A stretch of DNA of 64,000 nt from Oligoflexia bacterium (lineage in GTDB: Bacteria > Bdellovibrionota > UBA1018): assembly GCA_903895855.1 (NCBI GenBank), contig CAITVN010000215.1:53331-117330 (forward strand), written 5' to 3'. Below are positions 46,919 through 55,833 of this stretch, piece by piece. Below the pieces are notes generated by a model. The model was given only the letters and a program-made list of their open reading frames with translations, had not been told where the DNA came from and did not search any database. The position numbers and the translations under genes are program-made. Position 1 is the first letter of the stretch, and each line of letters starts with the position of its first letter.

Positions 46919-47452
46919 CTATTTGATTACGCAAGTACGGGGCATCGGATAGCCACCGGCATTGCCATTAAACGAAAGAGTCGGTTGACCATTAGCAGTC
47001 GCACCGAGCGAAATTTCTGCACTCACTGGGTAAGAGCCAACACCAAACTCCTGCGACGCAAACGTGCCGGCAACCGTTACTTTGATTGATCGGCTAACAG
47101 ATGAAACCGAACCCGTGCCCTTTGCCGTCGAAGTAAAGGTCTTTACAATTTCATTTCCTTTTTTAGAATTATGAATTGTTGCCATATTGGCGGTGACATC
47201 GATAACTTTTCCTTTTTCGTAATTCACAGTCACATCTGACCAACTGGTGGTACCCCAACAATTTTCGCAAGCCCCGACAAAATATCCTTTATCGTTAGTT
47301 CCAGTTGTAGTGCCCGCTCCAGTACACCTGAACTCAAATTTGCCATCGGGCACCCCTTGGGTGCAAACCACAGTGCCGGCTTGCGCTGCACTCAAAAAAC
47401 CCAAACCAATTGCCATTGATAAAACCAAAAAAGCCTTGCTTGAAAAAATCAT
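46919..47452 (-). CDS. Exported protein of unknown function
   Basis: This 177-residue protein has a clear signal peptide (FLVLSMAIGLGFLSAAQAG) and a Gly/Thr-rich mature part with five cysteines, among them VVCTQ, FRCTGAG and ACENCWG. They suggest disulfides. I do not recognise a family. CGGAGAAAAA precedes the ATG, so translation looks efficient. A terminator follows. The neighbours are mobile-element scars. Confidence 0.7.
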   Translation of the reverse strand: MIFSSKAFLVLSMAIGLGFLSAAQAGTVVCTQGVPDGKFEFRCTGAGTTTGTNDKGYFVGACENCWGTTSWSDVTVNYEKGKVIDVTANMATIHNSKKGNEIVKTFTSTAKGTGSVSSVSRSIKVTVAGTFASQEFGVGSYPVSAEISLGATANGQPTLSFNGNAGGYPMPRTCVIK

Positions 47453-47780
47453 TTTTTCTCCGTTCTACTATTCGTATTTATGGTGAGATTATAACCCAGC
47501 GCCAACCTGACGCCGAAAGTCTCACTCGATTTATTATACCCCCCCCCCACCAACCGTGGGCAAGGAAAAAAGCTACCGAATGCTTACTCGCAGCCCCTAG
47601 AGGGCCACTGTGGGTTGTCAAAAAAGTGGCAACTTTTGAGTTCATTCCCCTTGTTATGGAATGCTCATTTTCAAAGTTGACCTCAGCGGTTACCAAAAGT
47701 ACCTCCGCAGCGGCGGTGAATGACGGCAACGACCGCACGCGCTACTGGACACGAAAAAAATCAATGTCGAAGCTAAAACC
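47453..47780. other. Intergenic stretch with poly-C tract
   Basis: This region between two minus-strand genes holds a run of ten C (47539-47548) and the second copy of the 29-base repeat. The 86-residue minus-strand ORF at 47478-47738 lacks a recognisable family and a ribosome site, and I do not accept it as a gene. Confidence 0.5.
47689..47717. repeat. 29-base direct repeat, copy 2
   Basis: This copy is identical to 46345-46373 over 29 bases. It lies about 70 bases beyond the stop of the methyltransferase gene, 1344 bases from copy 1 and in the same orientation. No terminal inverted repeats or target duplications are visible around it. Confidence 0.8.
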
Positions 47781-48551
47781 CTAATCTCTCTTTTCGGCCT
47801 CAATGCACATGAAGGTCGGTATTCGAGAGTATTTTTCAAATCGGGAGGCATCAACTTCTTTGAGTGCTCCGACCGGTTTGGTGTCGGTGACTCGCACCAA
47901 TGAAAAACCAGCCTGCAGTAAGGGATTAACAATCTCTTCGAATGATCGGTAATAATCGGGCACGACTACTGGCTCGCCACCAAATCCACTCCACTTGGCT
48001 TCAACATAGTGTACTCCAAATGCTGTCGGTGGATTGTACCAAAGGTACGCCCCTAACGGATGCTGAACCGTGAAAACTAAACGACCTCGAGGTTTGAGCG
48101 CTCGATGAAATTCACGAAGTGGATTTGCCCAATCACGAACGTAATCAATCGCGAGTGACGAAGCGACCAAATCAAAATGACCAGACTCTAAGAATTCGAG
48201 AGGCCTTGCCATGTCGGCGACATGCAGCTTTGCTTTGCCTTGGGTTCTTAGGTGCGCTAGCTCGACCATCTTGGGGCTCACATCAAACGCGGTTACTTCA
48301 GCACCTTGCGAAATTAAATAAGCACTCAGAATGCCGGGACCACAGCCTGCGTCGACAATTTTTAGTTTTGCGACGTCACCGAGTTGCTGCCGAATGGCAG
48401 GGTGCTCGATGTATCCGTTTTCGGCCTTGGTCTCGGCCAGTGCCGAATACCGAACGGCTAACGCTTCGTAGGCATCGATTGCGATGGGGCGGTCGTTGCT
48501 CTTATTGTCATTCGTAGTCATGGAATGACCATAGCTATGCGAGTGATTCAT
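47781..48551 (-). CDS. SAM-dependent methyltransferase
   Basis: This class I methyltransferase has motif I in LKIVDAGCGPGILSAYLISQ, then GAEVTAFDVSPKMVELAHLR and motif IV FDLVASSLAIDYVRDW. FHRALKPRGRLVFTVQHPLG follows. It probably methylates a small molecule, and the substrate cannot be told. The ORF track opens at a TTG (48560). ATG at 48551 gives 256 residues, and ATG at 48521 (MTTNDNKS) is also possible. None has a strong ribosome site. Confidence 0.87.
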   Translation of the reverse strand: MNHSHSYGHSMTTNDNKSNDRPIAIDAYEALAVRYSALAETKAENGYIEHPAIRQQLGDVAKLKIVDAGCGPGILSAYLISQGAEVTAFDVSPKMVELAHLRTQGKAKLHVADMARPLEFLESGHFDLVASSLAIDYVRDWANPLREFHRALKPRGRLVFTVQHPLGAYLWYNPPTAFGVHYVEAKWSGFGGEPVVVPDYYRSFEEIVNPLLQAGFSLVRVTDTKPVGALKEVDASRFEKYSRIPTFMCIEAEKRD

Positions 48552-48644
48552 GAAAAGCAAAATTCGAACTGCACGGGGCCGGTCAGTCCCGCGCGTGCAA
48601 ACGGGCGGGCATGGGTTAACGCAGAAAGTTTGCTCGGGCTTGAC

Positions 48645-50891
48645 TTACGCTTCAAAACTAGACGGTTTCGGAAAATAACGTTCGAGCATCGCTCGTACCG
48701 AAAACGCCACTCGCTTCGATAAGACCGGATCAATCATCGCGTCGTTTAGGCAAAAAAAGCTCGGACGCTTATTCAGTATTTCTTCGATCCAACCGTCTAA
48801 CTTGTCAACATCGTGATCTCGAAGGGTTTTGAATAAGTACTCGTCAGAACCATTTGAAAGGGTTCGCAGACGATACGGGGTCTGCCCCTCAAAAACCTCT
48901 GAGGCAAAAACCGGGTAAAGAACAGACACCTTCACGTTTTCTGCTCGCCGAAATCGACTCACCTGAGTCTCGCTGACTTCTTTCTGGTAAGCCGCATTGA
49001 GCTGAGAAAGTAATTTTCGACTATAAAGCTGTGGCACGTGACTGGGATTTCGAAATTCTGACAAAGTGGTCACCTTGGTTTGAAGCAACTGGTGATTGTA
49101 ACGATGGCACCGCTTCATGAGATCGTCACCTCGCAACGTGGTGAACCACCGGCTGCGGGGAGCCGGCAATTTAAAGCGATCAACCGAAAAAACAGGGCGC
49201 CCTTGAGAAGTAAAGAAACTCTCTTTGGTCAAATGGTCTCCGATAAAAAAATCATCGTTGAGATAGAGAAAATATTCTGAAAGTCCGGGAATTCGAAAGA
49301 GATTAGTCTCAATCGCCAAAGAATTAAAGGTCGGCAATGCCGATAAGTCTTCAAAAATTTCACGATGGGTCACTACTCTCAAGCGTGGATGCGTGCGTTT
49401 GAGCCAGGCAGGAATTTGCCCATTGGTGACAAGAATAACATTTCTCACCCAAGGGGCATACGTCTCAAGTGAGCGAAGTGAAAACATGAGTTCATCGCTG
49501 TCTCTAAAACGTTGCGACCAAGCGCCCTCTTCGTGGGCATTTCGATAGCGAGATAATGAGTTAGCAAAATCGGGGTCGCTTTCATCGCACCACGTGTAAA
49601 CGGCATCAATCGCTTCGCTGTCTGACCTAACACTTGCGATCGCCAGCTCTGGTGCGCCGAGCTCAGTTGCCGAAATGAGATCGCTCACAGTTTCAGACCA
49701 ACGGTGAGGCCTGAATCCCTGGATTAGCAATTTCAGCTCTGCGCTAAATTCACCATCGCTAAAGAATTTTAAGACAAGTCGCCTCAATTGTTCTGGGTCT
49801 TTCGGGTCAAAATATTCGACAAAATGCTGGGCCACTTCAGGCACTCCACCGACAGCTGAAGCAAAACAAGGGCAACCCAATTGCAGAGATTCAGACACCG
49901 GTAATCCAAACCCCTCATTTAAAGAAGGCAGTATCGACAACTGGGCGCCTCGATAGAGATCAAATAGTTTTTCGTCTTCAACCGCCCCGAGTAGAGTTAC
50001 GTTTTTTCGAAGCGCTTCACTCGAACGAATCTTCTTTTTAAGCCTTCTAGTCTCAGAACCTTTTTGCCCGATAATAAGCAATGGAACTTTCAGCTGACCT
50101 GAGATCCAAAGGGGTTCGATGGCATCAAGTAAAAACACTTGGTTTTTTCTTCTATCGTTGGTCCCGACCGATACAACCCCAGAGCGCTGCTCAGCCTGCG
50201 TGCGTGTTTTCAGTTCGGGCAAACAGTCTATCTGGCTTCCGAAACGAACCGACCTAATACTCTTATTACCCGAAACGTGCTTTGACACCGCCTCGGCCAC
50301 CGACTGCGAATTGGTCATGATACGGTCTGAAACCCGATTGAGAAAACCAATCCATTCTCTGAACTCGAGTCGAAACACAAAGCCCGCTTGCTTCGGAAAA
50401 TCGATCGGAATCACATCGTGCACCAAACTCACAATCTCGAAACCTTTCAAGTGACCCTTTATATGGGTGAGCTCACGACCATAGTACGGAATCGAAGTGA
50501 GATTCAAATCAATCAAGTAAAGCGCATCGGACGAACTAAACTCTACCACCGAGCCAGAGCCTTTTAAAAACTCGATTCGCCTAGAGAAGGTCAGTTGAAC
50601 TTTCTTGATCGCCAACTTAAGAAAATCGCTAAACCCAAGCAAATAGGCGATTTTATCTGCGCCGGCACCCATCGCCCGACCAGTTCTGCTGATCAACGTC
50701 TCGCTGGGTAGGACAGACAGAGGCACAAAATGAGCAAGTTGATACCACCGCCGATCATTCGGATTAAAGACAACTGGCCTAATTTGATATGCCAGCGCAG
50801 CCGAGCATAACCCAAAAAGCGAACGCGCCACGCCCGTCGGAACTCGATTCGCTTTTAAATAGGTTCGTGACACATCAAAGTAAATCGCCAA
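48645..50891 (-). CDS. Bifunctional GT4 glycosyltransferase-Stealth phosphotransferase
   Basis: This 748-residue protein joins two enzymes. Residues 1-~415 form a GT-B, GT4-type transferase with VSVGTNDRRKNQVFLLDAIE and the nucleotide-sugar motif EGFGLPVSE. Residues ~440-740 are a Stealth domain with all four conserved regions: IDAVYTWCDESDPDFANSLS (CR1), RFRDSDELMFSLRSLETYAP (CR2), LPTFNSLAIETNLFRIPGLS then FLYLNDDFF (CR3), and CLNDAMIDP with ERYFPKPSSFE (CR4). Stealth enzymes transfer hexose-1-phosphate in capsule synthesis. The gene overlaps its GT8 neighbour by 17 bases. Confidence 0.88.
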   Translation of the reverse strand: MAIYFDVSRTYLKANRVPTGVARSLFGLCSAALAYQIRPVVFNPNDRRWYQLAHFVPLSVLPSETLISRTGRAMGAGADKIAYLLGFSDFLKLAIKKVQLTFSRRIEFLKGSGSVVEFSSSDALYLIDLNLTSIPYYGRELTHIKGHLKGFEIVSLVHDVIPIDFPKQAGFVFRLEFREWIGFLNRVSDRIMTNSQSVAEAVSKHVSGNKSIRSVRFGSQIDCLPELKTRTQAEQRSGVVSVGTNDRRKNQVFLLDAIEPLWISGQLKVPLLIIGQKGSETRRLKKKIRSSEALRKNVTLLGAVEDEKLFDLYRGAQLSILPSLNEGFGLPVSESLQLGCPCFASAVGGVPEVAQHFVEYFDPKDPEQLRRLVLKFFSDGEFSAELKLLIQGFRPHRWSETVSDLISATELGAPELAIASVRSDSEAIDAVYTWCDESDPDFANSLSRYRNAHEEGAWSQRFRDSDELMFSLRSLETYAPWVRNVILVTNGQIPAWLKRTHPRLRVVTHREIFEDLSALPTFNSLAIETNLFRIPGLSEYFLYLNDDFFIGDHLTKESFFTSQGRPVFSVDRFKLPAPRSRWFTTLRGDDLMKRCHRYNHQLLQTKVTTLSEFRNPSHVPQLYSRKLLSQLNAAYQKEVSETQVSRFRRAENVKVSVLYPVFASEVFEGQTPYRLRTLSNGSDEYLFKTLRDHDVDKLDGWIEEILNKRPSFFCLNDAMIDPVLSKRVAFSVRAMLERYFPKPSSFEA

Positions 50892-51933
50892 AGGTAAAGT
50901 CTCCTGAATGAGTGCAAAAATGCTTCATATCGGCCACACGACGAGCGCTAACTCTAAGCTTTTTTCTGATCTGATTTGCTTGTCGATAGCACCTTAGTCG
51001 AAAAGAGTTTTTGCTCATTCTACCGAAAATATCGCTGAGCCACGATCGACGCTCATGCGATGCCCATAAAGTCAGACCCAAAAAATGATCGTAGAGTTTT
51101 CGATGAGGGTGAAACTTTTTTCTGTCATGCCAGGGTTTGCTTCTTGATAAGAAATGAACAAACTTTGGCTCGCTCAAAGCCCCAATGACTTCTTCATGCG
51201 AGTAAACCTGGTCTCGAAGTGACGGATACGAATGAATGAGCAAGTGTCGAAAATTGCAGTTCCAAGAAAGAGGCAGAGGCTCCCATTCGCCCTGAAATAC
51301 CGAATTGAGAAGTGACTGATCTGCGTACAGCGCTCTGCCTGGGTGCTGCTCTGCAAGCTTGATGCATCGCTCAGATATTTTTTTTTCTCTCCACAGTTTG
51401 AGATTCACTAGCATGAGACCAGAATTAAAATAAGGCGCGTCTTGATCACCGGACCGAAGAAAAGATGAAGAGTCATGACTCAAATTAGGAACGCACGGAT
51501 CTCGCACCGCCATGACACAATAGTTTTCGTGCGAAAAATTCCATAACTCTGCCACATCGCCTAGCATGACCGCGTCGCAATCGAGAGTGATGACTCGCTC
51601 AATTTGTGTGGGTAGGTAACGGTCAATCAGTAATCGCGTGTAGGCTGCCCTCGAAAGGTAATTGACCTGAGCAAAACTCTTTGCGTACTGATCTAGATCG
51701 ACGTCAAGCCAATGAACCGTGACTCGATCAGCTGGCCAACTTCGGACCATAGTTCGCTTGATTTCGTCACTGAGGTCTATTGCCAAAACAAAAAGATTTA
51801 AGTGAGACATTGAGTTTTCGAGAACAGAACGAACCATGACTGTCGCTGGAGCCGCATAGTTGGCGTCGAGATAAATCAGTAGGTTGACCTTTGAGGCCTC
51901 GCTACCTATGTCTAGATTTCTTGCGGTCTCCAT
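50875..51933 (-). CDS. GT8-family glycosyltransferase
   Basis: This 352-residue protein begins with VNLLIYLDANYAAPATVMVR, typical of GT8 enzymes. It has the metal-binding DxD in RVITLDCDAVMLGDVAELWN, the AYFNSGLMLVNLKLWRE-type block (here APYFNSGLMLVNLKLWREKK) and ALYADQSLLNSVFQGEW. These are retaining transferases, often galactosyl or glucosyl, that build lipopolysaccharide or capsule. It is upstream of and overlaps the GT4-Stealth gene, so both probably act in one pathway. It is divergent from the next gene across 22 bases. Confidence 0.9.
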   Translation of the reverse strand: METARNLDIGSEASKVNLLIYLDANYAAPATVMVRSVLENSMSHLNLFVLAIDLSDEIKRTMVRSWPADRVTVHWLDVDLDQYAKSFAQVNYLSRAAYTRLLIDRYLPTQIERVITLDCDAVMLGDVAELWNFSHENYCVMAVRDPCVPNLSHDSSSFLRSGDQDAPYFNSGLMLVNLKLWREKKISERCIKLAEQHPGRALYADQSLLNSVFQGEWEPLPLSWNCNFRHLLIHSYPSLRDQVYSHEEVIGALSEPKFVHFLSRSKPWHDRKKFHPHRKLYDHFLGLTLWASHERRSWLSDIFGRMSKNSFRLRCYRQANQIRKKLRVSARRVADMKHFCTHSGDFTFGDLL

Positions 51934-51955
51934 ATCACTACCGTATCATACAAAA

Positions 51956-52852
51956 ATGCCTTCGATGAATTCAAAGCGCGACGATCGGCGGTTTGCTGTC
52001 TCGTTTACGACCATACCGACGCGGTTGCACCACCTTGAAGCGTTCATCAAAAAAATTGATGAATGGACAGTGCCACCCAATCGCATTTTTCTCACTCTCA
52101 GCCGCCACTACTTGCGGTTCAATCAAGAATTAAACGCAGAACGAATTCCAGATGCCGTACTAAAACATCCGAATCTCGAAATTCTTTGGAGAGACGACCT
52201 AGGGCCAATCAATAAATTATTTTGGGTACTTTTAGAGAAGCGAAGCGAATTTGATTTTATTCTCTCTTTAGATGACGACCGCGATTACCCACCGTCAACC
52301 TCTAAAGATCTTTTAGACGGAGCTAAAAAATTAAAAGACTCTGTCGTGTGCTTCGGCGGAAGGGTTTTCAAAAGCGCTCAAGAGATCAAATTTGATCAAA
52401 CAGTTGCGTTACGTGTGGGCAGCCACTCTGACATGACTCGATTAGAGCAGCAAGAATCGACAGAGATCGACATTCTTCTCGGAACCGACGGCGTACTGTA
52501 CCCAACCCATCTTTTTGATTCGAATTTTTTTGACACCTACTTACAACAGGTTGCCAAATTACCGTCACTTCGCTTTGTTGATGATATCTATATTTCAGGC
52601 TATTTGGCTTCACGCGACATTTCGATCAGGTTGGTGCCTAGCAGTTCACCGGTTAAAAATTTTCCGCGTTGGTCTTTTAAACGTGACCTATCGAGAGTGC
52701 TGTTTCGATTTTTTCGAAATGGATATTTCGAAGATCGCCTGTGGGCTATCAATAAAGACGGCCACCACCACGACCTGGCCATTGCCTTCTGGAGCAAAAG
52801 CTGGAGAATTCAGAAAAATAGCTCGATCGTCAACGAAATGACTAGAAATTAA
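51956..52852 (+). CDS. Glycosyltransferase-like protein of the glycan locus
   Basis: This ~298-residue protein resembles GT-A nucleotide-sugar enzymes. RRFAVSFTTIPTRLHHLEAF opens it, DFILSLDDDRDYPP contains a DxD-type metal site, and FVDDIYISGYLASRDISIRL lies in the acceptor region. I cannot name the family. The ORF track opens at 51884, inside the divergent GT8 gene. ATG at 51956 or 51965 avoids that overlap. Its place within the glycan genes supports a role in the same polymer. Confidence 0.65.
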   Translation: MPSMNSKRDDRRFAVSFTTIPTRLHHLEAFIKKIDEWTVPPNRIFLTLSRHYLRFNQELNAERIPDAVLKHPNLEILWRDDLGPINKLFWVLLEKRSEFDFILSLDDDRDYPPSTSKDLLDGAKKLKDSVVCFGGRVFKSAQEIKFDQTVALRVGSHSDMTRLEQQESTEIDILLGTDGVLYPTHLFDSNFFDTYLQQVAKLPSLRFVDDIYISGYLASRDISIRLVPSSSPVKNFPRWSFKRDLSRVLFRFFRNGYFEDRLWAINKDGHHHDLAIAFWSKSWRIQKNSSIVNEMTRN

Positions 52853-52959
52853 GGTCAAGAGACTCTGAGTTGATTTCGTAATGCAGTTCACTACTAGACT
52901 GATTATTTATCTCAGTGTCACGATAGCGCTGAACACTGGTTAATGCTAAATTTGAGGAG

Positions 52960-54696
52960 GTGCAAATAACTAGAAACCTGCGGCAGGTCGCTGTTTTTTT
53001 TGGCTCGCGCTTAACCCTACTGGCGATGGGATCAATCGCCGTTGGAATCTCGCTTTTCGCTATCGAAGTCGCCCTCGCTCTTTCACTTCAAACCTTTCTA
53101 TTTTCTTTGGCTGGCACCCAAAATTTTACGTTAAGCGTCGGCGCAAGTGTGATTGGTTTTGCCGTCATTCGCGGCCTAGTCATTTGGTTAAACAGCTTTC
53201 TGAGTGGATTCACATTTGAACAGTTCAAATTTCTACAAAGGTCGCGACTCGCAACTCAGATTTTGCAAGACCCAACCCTAAATCATGCGAGCTCGAACGT
53301 GAACCGATCAAACTTCATTTTTAACGAATTGATTCAAAATGCATCGCTAGCGGTACTCAATCTGCAATCAAGCGTGGTGGCCGCGACTAACGGATTTTTG
53401 CTTCTGTCTTTTGTTTTTTGGCAACTACCGCGGGTAAGCCTAGTGGCCGCGACCGCGGCCCTGGTGTGCGCTTTGCCCATTCGGTGGCTGAACCGAACGA
53501 TTCGATTGCAAAGTAGAAGTGCGCTGCAACAGTCTGCGAAGAGCAATGACCGTTTTCAGTCTATTTTTAAAAACCTCACCCTAATTCGTATTTACAATTT
53601 AAGAGAACGAGAAAGGCAACACCTGAACGCCCTGCTTTCTCGAAATTTAGAAACGAGCTCGAAACTAAAGGCCTATGTCGGACTCGCTTTGGCCTACCCG
53701 CAGACGGTAGCCGTCATTGTACTGTGTTTCATTGCCTCTACTTTTCGTGCAGATTCAGGCCTCATTGAAAGTGGCTTTATTTCGTTTATTTACCTGCTTT
53801 ACCGAATTTTAGGCCAGTCTTCGACACTCTCTTTTTCGGTTTCGTCTTTTTACGCTGGCCTGCCGCACCTAAAATCTGTTTACTCTTTGTGGCTAGCGAA
53901 CCAAGAACCGCTGAACACGAGACCCCCAGAAATCAAATTAGAGTCACCAGCGACACAATCAGAGACCATGGGTTGGGTACTCAACAAAGTTTCTTACCGA
54001 TACCCAGAATCTCAGGCACAGCCGATCACCGAGTTGAGCGCAGAGATAAAGCCGAAAACCTTAGTCGTGCTCACGGGAGCTACGGGTAGCGGCAAAAGCA
54101 CCCTCATCTCGTTGCTGCTCGGTGAACTTGCCCCTTCGAGCGGAGACCTGAAAGTTACTTTTGGACAGACCGCAATTACAATAGAAGAAGCACGATCGGC
54201 TTTGCTAGAATCTGTCGGCTATGTCGGCCCAGAAAGCCTACTCTTTGAAGGATCAGTACTTGAAAACCTGCTGTATGGTACTTCGCCAGGTACATTGCCC
54301 ACACAGCAAGCTCTCAATCGGGCCCTGGAACTCGCCGACTGTCGATTTCTCTATGATCTCAATCAGGGCCTAAACCATCGAATTGCTGATCAGGGTATTG
54401 GGTTGTCAACTGGACAAAAACAAAAAATCTCGTTTGCGCGCGCGCTCTTGCGAAATCCTAAAATCTTAATTCTCGATGAAGCCAGCGCCAACTTTGACCA
54501 GCGCTCTGAAGAACACTTTATTGAAACTCTCTTAGAGCTCAAAGAAACCACGACCATTGTTCTTGCCACACATCGCAAATCATTTTTGCGAATCGCAGAC
54601 TCACACATCAGTCTTGTCGAAGAAAAGAACCTACCCGAGTTTTACGAATCATCGCCCCGCTTGCATATATCAGGTGTGTCCGATACCCTTTTATAA
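52960..54696 (+). CDS. ABC exporter, fused membrane and ATPase domains (MsbA-like)
   Basis: This 578-residue half-transporter has a six-helix membrane domain (about residues 1-320) and a nucleotide-binding domain. Walker A is TGATGSGKSTLISLLLG, the signature is LSTGQKQKISFARALL, Walker B is ILILDEASANFD, and the switch His is in LATHR. It probably flips a lipid-linked glycan, by analogy with MsbA/PglK and its neighbours. The start is awkward: GTG at 52960 directly abuts GAGGAG. A 8-codon ORF (MLNLRRCK) overlaps the region, and ATA or a later codon might be used. The gene leads an operon through 58693. Confidence 0.9.
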   Translation: MQITRNLRQVAVFFGSRLTLLAMGSIAVGISLFAIEVALALSLQTFLFSLAGTQNFTLSVGASVIGFAVIRGLVIWLNSFLSGFTFEQFKFLQRSRLATQILQDPTLNHASSNVNRSNFIFNELIQNASLAVLNLQSSVVAATNGFLLLSFVFWQLPRVSLVAATAALVCALPIRWLNRTIRLQSRSALQQSAKSNDRFQSIFKNLTLIRIYNLRERERQHLNALLSRNLETSSKLKAYVGLALAYPQTVAVIVLCFIASTFRADSGLIESGFISFIYLLYRILGQSSTLSFSVSSFYAGLPHLKSVYSLWLANQEPLNTRPPEIKLESPATQSETMGWVLNKVSYRYPESQAQPITELSAEIKPKTLVVLTGATGSGKSTLISLLLGELAPSSGDLKVTFGQTAITIEEARSALLESVGYVGPESLLFEGSVLENLLYGTSPGTLPTQQALNRALELADCRFLYDLNQGLNHRIADQGIGLSTGQKQKISFARALLRNPKILILDEASANFDQRSEEHFIETLLELKETTTIVLATHRKSFLRIADSHISLVEEKNLPEFYESSPRLHISGVSDTLL

Positions 54697-54699
54697 TCT

Positions 54700-55833
54700 A
54701 TGAAAAGCTGCACGTTTAGGTACAGTCAGTCACTTTTTTGCCTCTTAGCCGCTAGTTACTGCCAATTGAGCTTTGCAGCTACTTCTGACGAACTGAAGAC
54801 ACCCGATGCAGAAAATTCAAACCCGGGGGTTAATTCGGCGGTCAATTCGCCTTTAGATCTTACTAGGGGCGGACTCTACTACACTCGCTACATGCAAAGT
54901 AACGGTTCAAACAGCAATAGCGCGCTTCTTCTCTGGTCGCCGTCGTATTCGTTGGGTAACACGGCAAACGATGGGTTCACTTTAATTGCCGATTTGGGCG
55001 GGGCCCTTCTCAACACACGTGAAGAAATGTTCGTCGCTCTTCAGTTTTCGGCCAGGGCTGCTTACCACCTCGATTCGAATTACTCGATCGACCTCAGCGC
55101 AGGCATTCAAGACTGGACAAAAGTGGGATCAGTCTATGCGATGGCAGGTCTCGGGCTTTCACGCCGTCTAGATTTTTCAGCTCTCGACTTCACGAAGCCT
55201 ATGCATTCGTCACTCAGAGCGGCAGTGCAATACATCGCTAACTCTGAGTTTCCGACGTGGCAAGCGCTATTGGGACTAGAAGTTTATTTTGAGCCGACGC
55301 CCAAGCCTATCGTCGCAGCCCCGGTGGCACCTCAACCCGAACCCGTTCGTGAGCCGGTTATCGTTGAAAAGAGCCCAGAAACAGCCGCCGATCCATTCGC
55401 TCAGATTAGCGCAGAAGGACTCAAGCTCACGCTCTCATCTAAACGTCTGGCGTTTGCTACGGCCAAAGCTTCAATTGATACAGAAGCCGAAAGGTATTTG
55501 CAAACGATTGGGCGAGCGTTTGTACAGTTAAACTCGAACTGGACCTCGCTGAAAATAGCAGGCCACACTGACAGTTCTGGCGACCCCAAAAGAAACGAGC
55601 GCCTCTCGCTACGAAGAGCCGAAACTATCGCAAACGTATTTAAAAAGGCGGGCATCACCGTCACAAAACTCAAAGTGCGTGGGGCCGGTTCTTCTGAGCC
55701 GGTAGGATCTAACGAAACCCCAGAAGGAATGGGGCAAAATCGAAGGGTAGAAATATTGATTGAGGCTGATCCTAAAAATGCAGCTGAATTGGCTGAAAAA
55801 TTCAACGAAATTGACAAAGCTTTCACCAAATGA
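54700..55833 (+). CDS. OmpA-family outer-membrane protein
   Basis: This 377-residue protein has a signal peptide (SLFCLLAASYCQLSFAA), a beta-strand-rich N-terminal region of about 190 residues, a Pro/Val-rich linker (PVAPQPEPVREPVIVEK) and a C-terminal OmpA-like peptidoglycan-binding domain. That domain reads LKIAGHTDSSGDPKRNERLS, then RAETIANVFKKAG and GMGQNRRVEI. It probably links the outer membrane to the cell wall. It begins 3 bases after the ABC gene and overlaps the next gene by 4 (ATGA), so it belongs to the glycan operon. Confidence 0.9.
   Translation: MKSCTFRYSQSLFCLLAASYCQLSFAATSDELKTPDAENSNPGVNSAVNSPLDLTRGGLYYTRYMQSNGSNSNSALLLWSPSYSLGNTANDGFTLIADLGGALLNTREEMFVALQFSARAAYHLDSNYSIDLSAGIQDWTKVGSVYAMAGLGLSRRLDFSALDFTKPMHSSLRAAVQYIANSEFPTWQALLGLEVYFEPTPKPIVAAPVAPQPEPVREPVIVEKSPETAADPFAQISAEGLKLTLSSKRLAFATAKASIDTEAERYLQTIGRAFVQLNSNWTSLKIAGHTDSSGDPKRNERLSLRRAETIANVFKKAGITVTKLKVRGAGSSEPVGSNETPEGMGQNRRVEILIEADPKNAAELAEKFNEIDKAFTK

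Noticed and set aside
47478-47738. 86-codon minus-strand ORF
   Set aside because: No family, no ribosome site, and it overlaps the poly-C tract and the 29-base repeat.
48571-48598. GC-rich hairpin GCACG...CGTGC between the Stealth gene and the methyltransferase
   Set aside because: It has a bulge and no T run, so I could not call it a terminator.
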